The position numbers and the translations under genes were made by a program. Source: Ancylobacter vacuolatus (GTDB lineage Bacteria > Pseudomonadota > Alphaproteobacteria > Rhizobiales > Xanthobacteraceae). From it: 64,000 bases of DNA. The notes below the pieces were generated by a model. It was given only the letters and a program-made list of their open reading frames with translations. It was not told the DNA's origin and searched no databases. Positions 52,813 to 60,580 of this stretch are shown here, piece after piece (position 1 is the stretch's first letter; every line of letters starts with the position of its first letter). The stretch is from contig NZ_JAUSUH010000002.1 in assembly GCF_030813595.1 (NCBI RefSeq), positions 248,001 to 312,000 of the forward strand, read 5' to 3'.

Positions 52813-54336
52813 ATGGACGTCGCCACCTCCTCCGCAATCCACCGGGCCGGCCCGCGCGACTGGCTGGCGCTCGCCGTCATCGCGGTGCCGTGCCTCGTCT
52901 ATGCGATGGACCTGACGGTGCTCAATCTCGCCGTGCCGCATCTGGCGCTCGACCTCGCGCCCTCGGCGGCGCAGCTTCTGTGGATCATCGACATCTACGG
53001 CTTCATGGTTGCCGGCGCGCTGATGCTGATGGGCACGCTGGGCGACCGCATCGGCCGGCGCAAGCTGCTGCTGATCGGCGCGGCGGCCTTCGCCGTGGCC
53101 TCGGTGCTGGCGGCGATGGCGCGCAGCGCCGAACAGCTTATCCTCGCCCGCGCTTTGCTCGGCCTTGCCGGGGCGACGCTGGGACCCTCGACGCTCTCGC
53201 TGATCCGCAACATCTTTCTCGACGACCGCGAGCGCACTTTTGCGATTGGCGTGTGGATCGCCTGCTTCTCGTCAGGCGCGGCGCTCGGCCCGCTGGTCGG
53301 TGGGGTGATCCTCACCTATTTCTGGTGGGGCGCGGTGTTCCTTGCCGCCGTGCCGGTCATGCTCGTCCTGCTCATCGCCGGGCCGCTGCTGCTGCCGGAA
53401 TTCCGCGACGAGACCGCCGGCCGGCTCGACATTGTGAGCGCGCTGCAGTCCGTCACCGCCGTGCTGGCGCTGGTCTATGGCATGAAGCGCATCGCCGAGC
53501 ACGGCCCCGGCCTGGAGGCCGGCGCGGCGCTGGCGCTGGGGCTGGTGGTCGTCGTGTTCTTCATTGCCCGCCAGAGGCGGCTGGCCGACCCGATGATCGA
53601 CCTCGCTTTGTTCGCCCATCCCGGCATCGGCGCGGCGCTGGCGATCAATGTCGCGGCGATGATGGGGGTGATGGGCATCTTCGTGTTCATCTCGCAATAT
53701 CTCCAGCTGGTGCTCGGCATGAGCCCGCTAGAGGCGGGGCTGTGGACCGCGCCTTCCGGCGTGTGCTTCGCCATCGGCTCGATGGCGACGCCGCGCCTGG
53801 TGCGCCGCTGGCGGGCGGTGAATGTGCTGTCGGTGGGCCTCGTCGCGGCGACGCTGGGCTACCTGCTGCTCACCCAGCTGCGGGCGGAAGCCTCGCTGCC
53901 GGTGCTGATGGGCGCGATCGTGCTGATGTGCCTCGGCCTCTCGCCGGCCGGCACCATCACCACCGATCTGGTGATGCGCCTCGCGCCGCCCGAACGCGCC
54001 GGCGCCGCCTCCGGCATTTCCGAGACCAGTTTCGAGTTCGGCGGCGCCATCGGCATCGCCTCGCTCGGCAGCCTGGTGGCGGCAAGCTACCGGCTGAGCA
54101 TGGAGGGCGCCGCCCTGCCCGCCGGCATCCCTCCCATGCTGCTGGAGCCGGCGCAGCGCACGCTGGACGGCGCCGTCACGGCGGCCGCCAAGCTGCCCGA
54201 GGCGCTGGCCACGCCGCTGCTGCAGGCGGCCCATGGCGCCTTCTCCCACGCCATCGACCTCGCGGCGCTGGCCTGCGTCGCCTCGGCCATGCTGGCGCTG
54301 ATCGTCGCCCGCACCCGGCTGAACCGGGTGCGGTAG
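52813..54336 (+). CDS. MFS drug/proton antiporter, EmrB/SmvA-like (DHA2)
   Basis: A 507-residue DHA2 transporter with about fourteen hydrophobic segments. LVYAMDLTVLNLAVPHLALD is the motif D1 region, MLMGTLGDRIGRRKLLLIG is motif A and ASGISETSFEFGGAIGIASL is typical of SmvA/LfrA-type pumps. It exports cationic or hydrophobic compounds using the proton gradient. A perfect start at 52813 has GGAAGC upstream. No regulator is next to it. Confidence 0.9.
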   Translation: MDVATSSAIHRAGPRDWLALAVIAVPCLVYAMDLTVLNLAVPHLALDLAPSAAQLLWIIDIYGFMVAGALMLMGTLGDRIGRRKLLLIGAAAFAVASVLAAMARSAEQLILARALLGLAGATLGPSTLSLIRNIFLDDRERTFAIGVWIACFSSGAALGPLVGGVILTYFWWGAVFLAAVPVMLVLLIAGPLLLPEFRDETAGRLDIVSALQSVTAVLALVYGMKRIAEHGPGLEAGAALALGLVVVVFFIARQRRLADPMIDLALFAHPGIGAALAINVAAMMGVMGIFVFISQYLQLVLGMSPLEAGLWTAPSGVCFAIGSMATPRLVRRWRAVNVLSVGLVAATLGYLLLTQLRAEASLPVLMGAIVLMCLGLSPAGTITTDLVMRLAPPERAGAASGISETSFEFGGAIGIASLGSLVAASYRLSMEGAALPAGIPPMLLEPAQRTLDGAVTAAAKLPEALATPLLQAAHGAFSHAIDLAALACVASAMLALIVARTRLNRVR

Positions 54337-54345
54337 GCGCGTCGC

Positions 54346-55500
54346 TCAGGCGCTGATCTCGTCCACCAGCCGCGCCAGCATCACCTCGCAGCGGGCGAGC
54401 TGGTCGCGGCTGACATATTCGTCCGGCTTGTGCGCGTCGCGAATATCGCCCGGCCCGCACACCACGGTGGTTATGCCGAGCTTCTCGTGGAACAGCCCGC
54501 CCTCGGTGCCGAAGGCGATCTTGCGCAGCGGGCCCTCGCCATTGAGCCGGCGCAGCAGCGCCACTACCTCGGCCTCCGGCGGCGTCTCCAGCCCGGGATA
54601 GGCGTTGACGATGTCGATGGCGGCGCCGGTGCCGGCAAAGCGCGCCTGCGCCGCCCGCGTCAGCGCCGCCGCCTTGTCGAACAGCCGGTCCATCAGAAGG
54701 GCGGGATCGTCGGTCGGCAGGTTGCGGATCTCGAAATCCACCGTGCAGCCGTTCGGCACGATGTTGAGCGCGGTGCCGCCCTGGATGGTGCCGGCATGCA
54801 CGGTGGTGAACGGTACGGCATAGGCGTCATCGCGCGGGCCGGCGGCGAGTTCGTCCTGCAGCGCCCGCATCTCGCCCACCATGTCGAGCGCGAGGTGGAT
54901 GGCGTTCAGCCCTTCCGGGGCGTGGCTCGAATGGCATTCCTGCCCCCGGCAGGTGAGGCGGGCGGCGAGCTTGCCCTTATGCGCGACCACGGTCTCCAAC
55001 ATGGTCGGCTCGCCGATGATGCACAGCGCCGGCAGGTCGTCGGCGCCAATGAGGCGCTCGATCAGCCCGCGCACGCCGACGCAGCCGATCTCCTCGTCAT
55101 AGCTGAACGCCAGGTGCAGCGGCCGGTCGAGCCGCCGCGTCGCTGCCGCCTCCGCCGCCGCCAGCACGCAGGCGAGGAAGCCCTTCATGTCGCAGCTGCC
55201 GCGCCCGAGCAGATGGTCGCCGCGCGCGGTGAGGCGGAACGGGTCGGTGCTCCAGGCCTGCCCTTCCACCGGCACCACATCGGTATGGCCGGAGAGCAGC
55301 ACGCCGCCGCCACCGGGCGGGCCGAGCACGGCGTGGAGATTGGCCTTGGTGCCGGCCGCGTTGTGCACCAGCGTCAGCCGGGCGCCGAGCGGCGCCAGCA
55401 GCGCGCGGACATAGTCGATCAGCGCGAGATTGGACTCGCGGCTGACAGTGGGAAAGGCGATCAGCCGTTCCAGGATCTCGATCGGGCGGGAAGCGGTCAT
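54346..55500 (-). CDS. argE: Acetylornithine deacetylase / ArgE-like M20 peptidase
   Basis: A 384-residue M20 metallohydrolase. Metal ligands are visible in order: SGHTDVVPVEGQ, RGSCDMKGFLAC, FSYDEEIGCVGV, IGEPTMLETVVAHKG, and HEKLGITTVV after GTEGGLF. This pattern and length match ArgE, which removes acetyl from N-acetylornithine in arginine synthesis. It is divergent from a carbamoylase gene and not beside other arg genes, so a catabolic deacetylase is possible. Confidence 0.9.
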   Translation of the reverse strand: MTASRPIEILERLIAFPTVSRESNLALIDYVRALLAPLGARLTLVHNAAGTKANLHAVLGPPGGGGVLLSGHTDVVPVEGQAWSTDPFRLTARGDHLLGRGSCDMKGFLACVLAAAEAAATRRLDRPLHLAFSYDEEIGCVGVRGLIERLIGADDLPALCIIGEPTMLETVVAHKGKLAARLTCRGQECHSSHAPEGLNAIHLALDMVGEMRALQDELAAGPRDDAYAVPFTTVHAGTIQGGTALNIVPNGCTVDFEIRNLPTDDPALLMDRLFDKAAALTRAAQARFAGTGAAIDIVNAYPGLETPPEAEVVALLRRLNGEGPLRKIAFGTEGGLFHEKLGITTVVCGPGDIRDAHKPDEYVSRDQLARCEVMLARLVDEISA

Positions 55501-55716
55501 CAGCAGGCCGGCAAGGGGAGAACGGGGCGGCAGGATGACCGGCCGGGGCTCATTGGCAAACCATTAATTTGGCATGGCCTGGATCGGAAAAGCTGAGGCC
55601 GGCAGCACAACCGTCGCGAAAACGGGCACGCAAAGATTCTAGCCACCGCTGCTTGGTGGCGGGACGCCGCGCCCCTAACATGCGCCGCCCAAAGGGGCCT
55701 GACGGAGAGCGAGCGG

Positions 55717-56967
55717 ATGAACCAGCAGACCGGCAATATGCGCGTCGATGGCGGGCGGCTATGGGGCAGCCTGATGGCGATGGCTGAGATCGGTCCCGGC
55801 ATTGCCGGCGGCAACAACCGGCAGGCGCTGACCGATGCCGACCGCGAGGGGCGCCTGCTGTTCCAGCGCTGGTGCGCGGACGCCGGCCTCACCGTCGGCG
55901 TCGACGCCATGGGCTCGATGTTCGCCCGCCGCGAGGGGACCGAGGCCGACGCGCTGCCGATCCTCATCGGCTCCCACCTCGACACCCAGCCCACGGGGGG
56001 CAAATATGACGGCGTGCTCGGCGTGCTGGCGGCGCTGGAAGTGGTGCGCACCCTGAACGATCTCGGCCTGCGCACCCGCCGGCCGGTCGAGGTGGTGAAC
56101 TGGACCAATGAGGAAGGCTCGCGCTTTCCCCCCGCCATGATCGCCTCCGGCGTCTATGCCGGCGTGCACACGCTGGACTGGGCCTATGACCGCACCGACG
56201 CGGCGGGCCTGCGCTTCGGCGACGAGCTGGAGCGGATCGGCTTCAAGGGCGAGGAGCCGGTGGGCCAGCGCAAGGGCCACGCCTATTTCGAGCTGCATAT
56301 CGAGCAGGGACCCATCCTCGAAGAGGAAGGGGTCGATATCGGCATCGTCACCCATGGCCAGGGGCTGCGCTGGGTGGAGGTGACGCTGACCGGCAAGGAG
56401 ACCCACACCGGCACCACGCCGATGGACCGGCGGCTGAATGCCAGCCTGGGCGCGGCGCGCATCATCGACCGCATCGAGACGATCACCCGCGCCCATGGCG
56501 AGAAGGCGGTCGGTGCGGTGGGGCAGCTGGTTTTCGCGCCGAACTCACGCAACATCCTGCCGGGCAAGGTGGTGTTCACCGCCGATCTGCGCCATCCCGA
56601 TCTGGCGACGCTGAACTCCATGGCGGACCAGGTGAAGCAGGCGGCGCGGGAGGTGGCGGCCGATCTCGGTATCGGGGTGGCGATCGAGGACGTCGGCGCC
56701 TTCGACCCCACCGCCTTTGACGAGGATCTGCTGGCGGATCTGCGCGCGGGGGCGGAGCGGCTCGGCTATTCCCACCGCGACATGGTGTCGGGCGCCGGCC
56801 ACGATGCGTGCTGGGTGGCGAAGACCATGCCCTCGGCGATGATCTTCTGCCCCTGCGTCGACGGGCTCAGCCACAATGAGGCGGAGGAGATCACCCCGGA
56901 ATGGGCCGGCGCCGGCACCGATGTGCTGCTGCAGGCCGTGCTGCAGGCGGCGGAAGTGGTGGAATAG
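55717..56967 (+). CDS. N-carbamoyl-L-amino-acid hydrolase / beta-ureidopropionase-like (M20)
   Basis: A 416-residue M20-family amidohydrolase of the AmaB/HyuC group. Metal and substrate residues appear in SHLDTQPTGGKYDGVLG, WTNEEGSRFPPAM, ELHIEQGPILEEEG and SGAGHDACWVAK. These enzymes release CO2 and ammonia from N-carbamoyl amino acids, ureidoglycolate or allantoate. ATG 55717 lies in the family's normal position. It is divergent from the ArgE-like gene. With FmdA and AtzF it adds a third amide/ureide nitrogen-releasing enzyme to the window. Confidence 0.9.
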   Translation: MNQQTGNMRVDGGRLWGSLMAMAEIGPGIAGGNNRQALTDADREGRLLFQRWCADAGLTVGVDAMGSMFARREGTEADALPILIGSHLDTQPTGGKYDGVLGVLAALEVVRTLNDLGLRTRRPVEVVNWTNEEGSRFPPAMIASGVYAGVHTLDWAYDRTDAAGLRFGDELERIGFKGEEPVGQRKGHAYFELHIEQGPILEEEGVDIGIVTHGQGLRWVEVTLTGKETHTGTTPMDRRLNASLGAARIIDRIETITRAHGEKAVGAVGQLVFAPNSRNILPGKVVFTADLRHPDLATLNSMADQVKQAAREVAADLGIGVAIEDVGAFDPTAFDEDLLADLRAGAERLGYSHRDMVSGAGHDACWVAKTMPSAMIFCPCVDGLSHNEAEEITPEWAGAGTDVLLQAVLQAAEVVE

Positions 56968-56986
56968 GCCGGCGCGCACCCCTCCC

Positions 56987-57103
56987 TCATACCCGGGCTC
57001 GACCCGGCGCGGGAGAGACGCGCGGCGGCCGAGGCGTGGGTTTGTGCGGGTCCGCCAGGCATGGGCGGGGAGGCTGGATCCCCGGGTCAAGCCCGGGGAT
57101 GAC
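56987..57103. repeat. Degraded second copy of the palindromic intergenic repeat
   Basis: The arm GGATCCCCGGGTCAAGCCCG and following bases (57076-57103) is identical over 28 bases to 12627-12654. Its inverted partner at 56987-57007 (TCATACCCGGGCTCGACCCGG) is diverged, and the loop is longer. It lies in the convergent gap between the carbamoylase and glucokinase genes. Confidence 0.78.
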
Positions 57104-57188
57104 GGCGGGCCGGGGTAGACCGGCGGGCTCTGGAGCCGGCCGGAACGGCGCGCAACGCCCTCAGACCGCCCGCGCCCAGCCCTCCCCG

Positions 57189-57911
57189 CTACCCCTTGCG
57201 CCAGAGCGCGGCGCCGCCGGTGAGGCCGGCATCGTTGCTGGCCAGGCTGACATTGGCCGGCAGCTCGATTTCGACATGCTTGGCATTGCCGCCGCCGAGA
57301 TAGAGGTGGTCGTAGTGCAGCAGCACATAGAGCAGCTCGATCACCCGCTGCACATGGTGGTTCCAGTGCTTCTTGCCGTGCGCCTCATAGGCGGCGACGC
57401 CGAGATATTCGTCATAGGTCAGGTTGTCGTGCACCGGATGGTGCGCCAGCTCCATATGCGGCATCAGCTCGCCGTCGCGGAACACGGCGGTGCCGCAGCC
57501 GGTGCCGAGCGTCATCACCATTTCCAGCCCCTTGCCGGAGACGATGCCATAGCCCTGCATCTCGGCATCATTGATCAGCCGGGCGGGGGCCTTGAGGCGC
57601 GCCGCCATCGCGTCGGCCAGCGCGAAGCCGGCCCAGAGCTCGGTGCCGAGATTGGGCGCGGTCAGCACCTTGCCCTCGCGCACCACGCCGGGGAAGCCGA
57701 TGGCGATCCGGTCGAAGGCCGGGTGCTTGGCCGCCATGCCGGCATAGGCGTCGAGCAGCGCCTCCGGATGGCAGGGATGGGGCGTGTCGACCCGCTCGCG
57801 CTCGGAGATCATGGTGCCGTGGTCGTCGATGACGGCGCATTTCAGCCCGGTGCCGCCGATATCGACCGCGAGAATGCCCGCCGCGCCGCTGGCGGCTGTC
57901 GTGTCTGTCAT
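57189..57911 (-). CDS. Polyphosphate/ATP glucokinase-like ROK kinase
   Basis: A 240-residue ROK-family kinase. It has AVDIGGTGLKCAVIDDHG (phosphate 1), IAIGFPGVVREGKV, LINDAEMQGYG and MTLGTGCGTAVF, the sequence set of polyphosphate-dependent glucokinases. It lacks the ROK zinc motif CxCGxxGC. ATG 57911 is preferred because GAGAGG would be too close to ATG 57920. It starts 13 bases after the glucoamylase stop, so the two are one operon: glucan is cut to glucose, which is then phosphorylated. Confidence 0.87.
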   Translation of the reverse strand: MTDTTAASGAAGILAVDIGGTGLKCAVIDDHGTMISERERVDTPHPCHPEALLDAYAGMAAKHPAFDRIAIGFPGVVREGKVLTAPNLGTELWAGFALADAMAARLKAPARLINDAEMQGYGIVSGKGLEMVMTLGTGCGTAVFRDGELMPHMELAHHPVHDNLTYDEYLGVAAYEAHGKKHWNHHVQRVIELLYVLLHYDHLYLGGGNAKHVEIELPANVSLASNDAGLTGGAALWRKG

Positions 57912-57924
57912 GGGGTTCATCCTC

Positions 57925-60423
57925 TCACTTCGACGCTTTTGCCGGCTCGGCCACCCGCCGGCTCACCTCATGGTCGTCCTCGTCGGCGCTGGCATGGAAC
58001 AGCGCGCCGTCGCCATCGACGGTGACGACGAAATCCTCGCCCTCCCACGTCCCGGACTCGGTCCAGTAGAGAGTGAATCGCAGGTGCCGGCCATGGTGCT
58101 TGGCGGTGGTCGGCAGATCGGCGATGTGAAAGCCGAAGCCGGTGGGCCGCGTCGGCGTGTCCTGCGTCGTGGTCCAGCCATCCAGCGACCAGTGGATGAC
58201 CGCCGGCGCCGGCAGCTCCACCCGCAAGGCGAGGCCGGCGGGCACCGAGCGGAGCTTCTGGTTGAAGTGCCAGAGCCGGCGCGGCGACGTCACCTTGTCC
58301 ACGAGATAGCGCTGGACGGTTTGCGGCGGCGTGTCGAAGACCTTGCCGTCGCGCAGCGAGCGCATCAGCTTGATGTGCTCGGAATGCGCCCAGACCAGCG
58401 GCATGGCGCTGCCCGAGGGGCGGCCCTTGAACAGCTCGCGCTCGGGAATGTCGTCCTGGTCCCACACCTGCTCGGGCAGCAGCCCGCCGGGGCCGGCGCA
58501 GTCCTCCAGCGTGACCAGAAGCTGGCCGGCGCGCACCAGATTGCCGGCGGCGATCTCGTAATGGGCGCGCTCGCCGGTGAGCAGCGGCCAGGCCCGGCCG
58601 ACGCCGGTGCCGTCGAAGGGCGAGCCATCCTCATGCTCGCCATAGCCGTCGCCATTGTAGCGGTACCAGACCGGGCCCTGCGGCAGCTCCACCTTGAGAA
58701 TGGCGTCGATCGCCTTGATGGTGGCGAGGATGCGCGGATCGTCCGCTGCGCGCAGCCCGAAGCGCACCAGCGCCAGCGCGTCCGGCGAGATAAGCTGCGC
58801 TGCCGGCCGGTCGCTGTCGCCCGGCGGACGGTTCTTCACCGGCACGAAGCCGTCGATCGGCGACGCGGCGTCGGCGGTTTCCGGCGGCGCGACGCGCACA
58901 TAATAGCCCTCGACCCCGAGCTTGTCCGCGAGGTCGGTGCCGGTGGCGAAGGTCCAGTGCTCGATCGAGTCGTTCCAGGCGTCGGCCTTCTCGCGCAGAT
59001 ACTGCGCCTCGTCCTTGCGGCCGAACAGCTCCATCATCTCGGCGGCGGCCAGAAGGGCGGAGATTTCCGCCGCCAGGGTGAAGGGCGAATAGCCGGCATC
59101 CTCCTCCCAGCGGTCCTGGCCGGTCACCGGGCCGTTGAGGACGATGAATCGCGCGGCGCGCTCGATCATGTCCATATAGCCGTCGAGCTCGCCGCGCGCG
59201 AAATGGCCGCCGCGACGGATCATGTCGGCAAGCAGGATGGGGAAGGCACACTCGTCCATCTGCACGCCGCCCCAATAGGGGACGCCGTCGAGCCAGACAT
59301 TCTGCGACCAGTGACCGTCGGTTTCCTGAATGCTGCGGAGATAGCCGAGCACCGACTTGGCCTCGTCGGAGGCGCCTGCCGCCAGCAGGCCGCCGGCGTT
59401 CTCGACCAGATCGCGCGGCCAGACAAGGTGATAGCCGCCGAGATCCTCGTCGCCCTTGTTGAAGCCCCACGGAATGGACAGGCTGGCGATGATCGCGCCC
59501 GGCACGGAACTCGGCTGGTGGGTGGCCAGCACGATGGTGCTGGCGCGGTACGAATTGATGTTCGAGCGGTTCTGCGGATGGTCGAGCGGCAGCAGCGTGC
59601 CCTGCCAGGCGCGCCAGCCCTGCACATAGGTGCGGCGCAGCTCCTCGAAGCCTTCCTGCAGGCTGGAAACGGTTCGGAACCCCGCCTCTTCCGGCCGGGC
59701 GCCGAAGCCGAGCGCGACCAGCATCTCGCCATTGCTGGCGCCAAGGTCGATCTCGGCGCTGAGCGCCACATTGCCGGATTCGGCGCGCTGGTAGCGCTCC
59801 TCCAGCGCACCGGAGCGGGCGAGCTGCTGCCAGCCATCGGAGGTGCCGACATAGCCGACCGAGCGGGCCTTCCACGGCACCGAGCAGGCGAGCGCCAGCG
59901 ACTGGCCCCGCCGGCCGGAGGCAAACAGCATCGGCGTGCCCTTGTAGTCGCCGACCCAGCCGGTGTTGTCGGCGCCGGCATTGATGAGATGCGGCGCCAG
60001 CAGCGCGAACAGGCGATAGTCCGAGATATCGCCGATCAGCGCCTCGAAGGTGATCTTCTGGATCAGCACTTCCCGGCGTGGATCGGTGAGGATCTGCTTC
60101 TGGATACGCCAGCGCCCGTCATTGGCGGTGTTGAGCAGGTGATAGGCCGGCACACCATGCTCCAGCACGCCGACTTCGTGCTCGGCGTCGCGCTTCTCCT
60201 CGGCGAAATAGCCGTCCGGCCCGGTGACGATGAATCCGAAATCGCGGGTGCAGGCGGTGTCGACGCGGGGGTAATAGATCTCGTTGAGGATGCCGTGGCT
60301 CAGCGTGAACCACAGCCGGCTCGCCGCCGTGCGGGCGGTGCCGACGCCGACCTTGGCGCTCGATGTCCAGCGTGCCGGGCCGCCGGGGCCGCCGGGCGGT
60401 GTGAGATCTCCATCGGTGCTCAT
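57925..60423 (-). CDS. Glucan 1,4-alpha-glucosidase (glucoamylase), GH15
   Basis: An 832-residue GH15 enzyme without an obvious signal peptide. The N-terminal beta-sandwich of about 280 residues has FTLSHGILNEIYYPRVDTAC. The (alpha/alpha)6 barrel follows with PWGFNKGDEDLGGYHLVWPRDL, WLDGVPYWGGVQMDE, and a C-terminal region with WAHSEHIKLMRSL. It releases glucose from alpha-glucans such as glycogen or maltodextrin. ATG 60423 has GGGGAAAG upstream; a GTG 60435 is an alternative. It is the first gene of the glucoamylase-glucokinase operon. Confidence 0.92.
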   Translation of the reverse strand: MSTDGDLTPPGGPGGPARWTSSAKVGVGTARTAASRLWFTLSHGILNEIYYPRVDTACTRDFGFIVTGPDGYFAEEKRDAEHEVGVLEHGVPAYHLLNTANDGRWRIQKQILTDPRREVLIQKITFEALIGDISDYRLFALLAPHLINAGADNTGWVGDYKGTPMLFASGRRGQSLALACSVPWKARSVGYVGTSDGWQQLARSGALEERYQRAESGNVALSAEIDLGASNGEMLVALGFGARPEEAGFRTVSSLQEGFEELRRTYVQGWRAWQGTLLPLDHPQNRSNINSYRASTIVLATHQPSSVPGAIIASLSIPWGFNKGDEDLGGYHLVWPRDLVENAGGLLAAGASDEAKSVLGYLRSIQETDGHWSQNVWLDGVPYWGGVQMDECAFPILLADMIRRGGHFARGELDGYMDMIERAARFIVLNGPVTGQDRWEEDAGYSPFTLAAEISALLAAAEMMELFGRKDEAQYLREKADAWNDSIEHWTFATGTDLADKLGVEGYYVRVAPPETADAASPIDGFVPVKNRPPGDSDRPAAQLISPDALALVRFGLRAADDPRILATIKAIDAILKVELPQGPVWYRYNGDGYGEHEDGSPFDGTGVGRAWPLLTGERAHYEIAAGNLVRAGQLLVTLEDCAGPGGLLPEQVWDQDDIPERELFKGRPSGSAMPLVWAHSEHIKLMRSLRDGKVFDTPPQTVQRYLVDKVTSPRRLWHFNQKLRSVPAGLALRVELPAPAVIHWSLDGWTTTQDTPTRPTGFGFHIADLPTTAKHHGRHLRFTLYWTESGTWEGEDFVVTVDGDGALFHASADEDDHEVSRRVAEPAKASK

Positions 60424-60580
60424 CGCTTTCCCCACTCACGCGCCCTTGAAAACGGGCGATCCTTGCCTTGGCGCGCCGGGCCAACCCGGCGCACGCGCCT
60501 CCCGTGCCCCACCAAGGAACCTGCGAGAGATTTCCGGTGCGGTCAATCGGGCATCGCTGCCGTGCCGAGTCGGGCGACGG

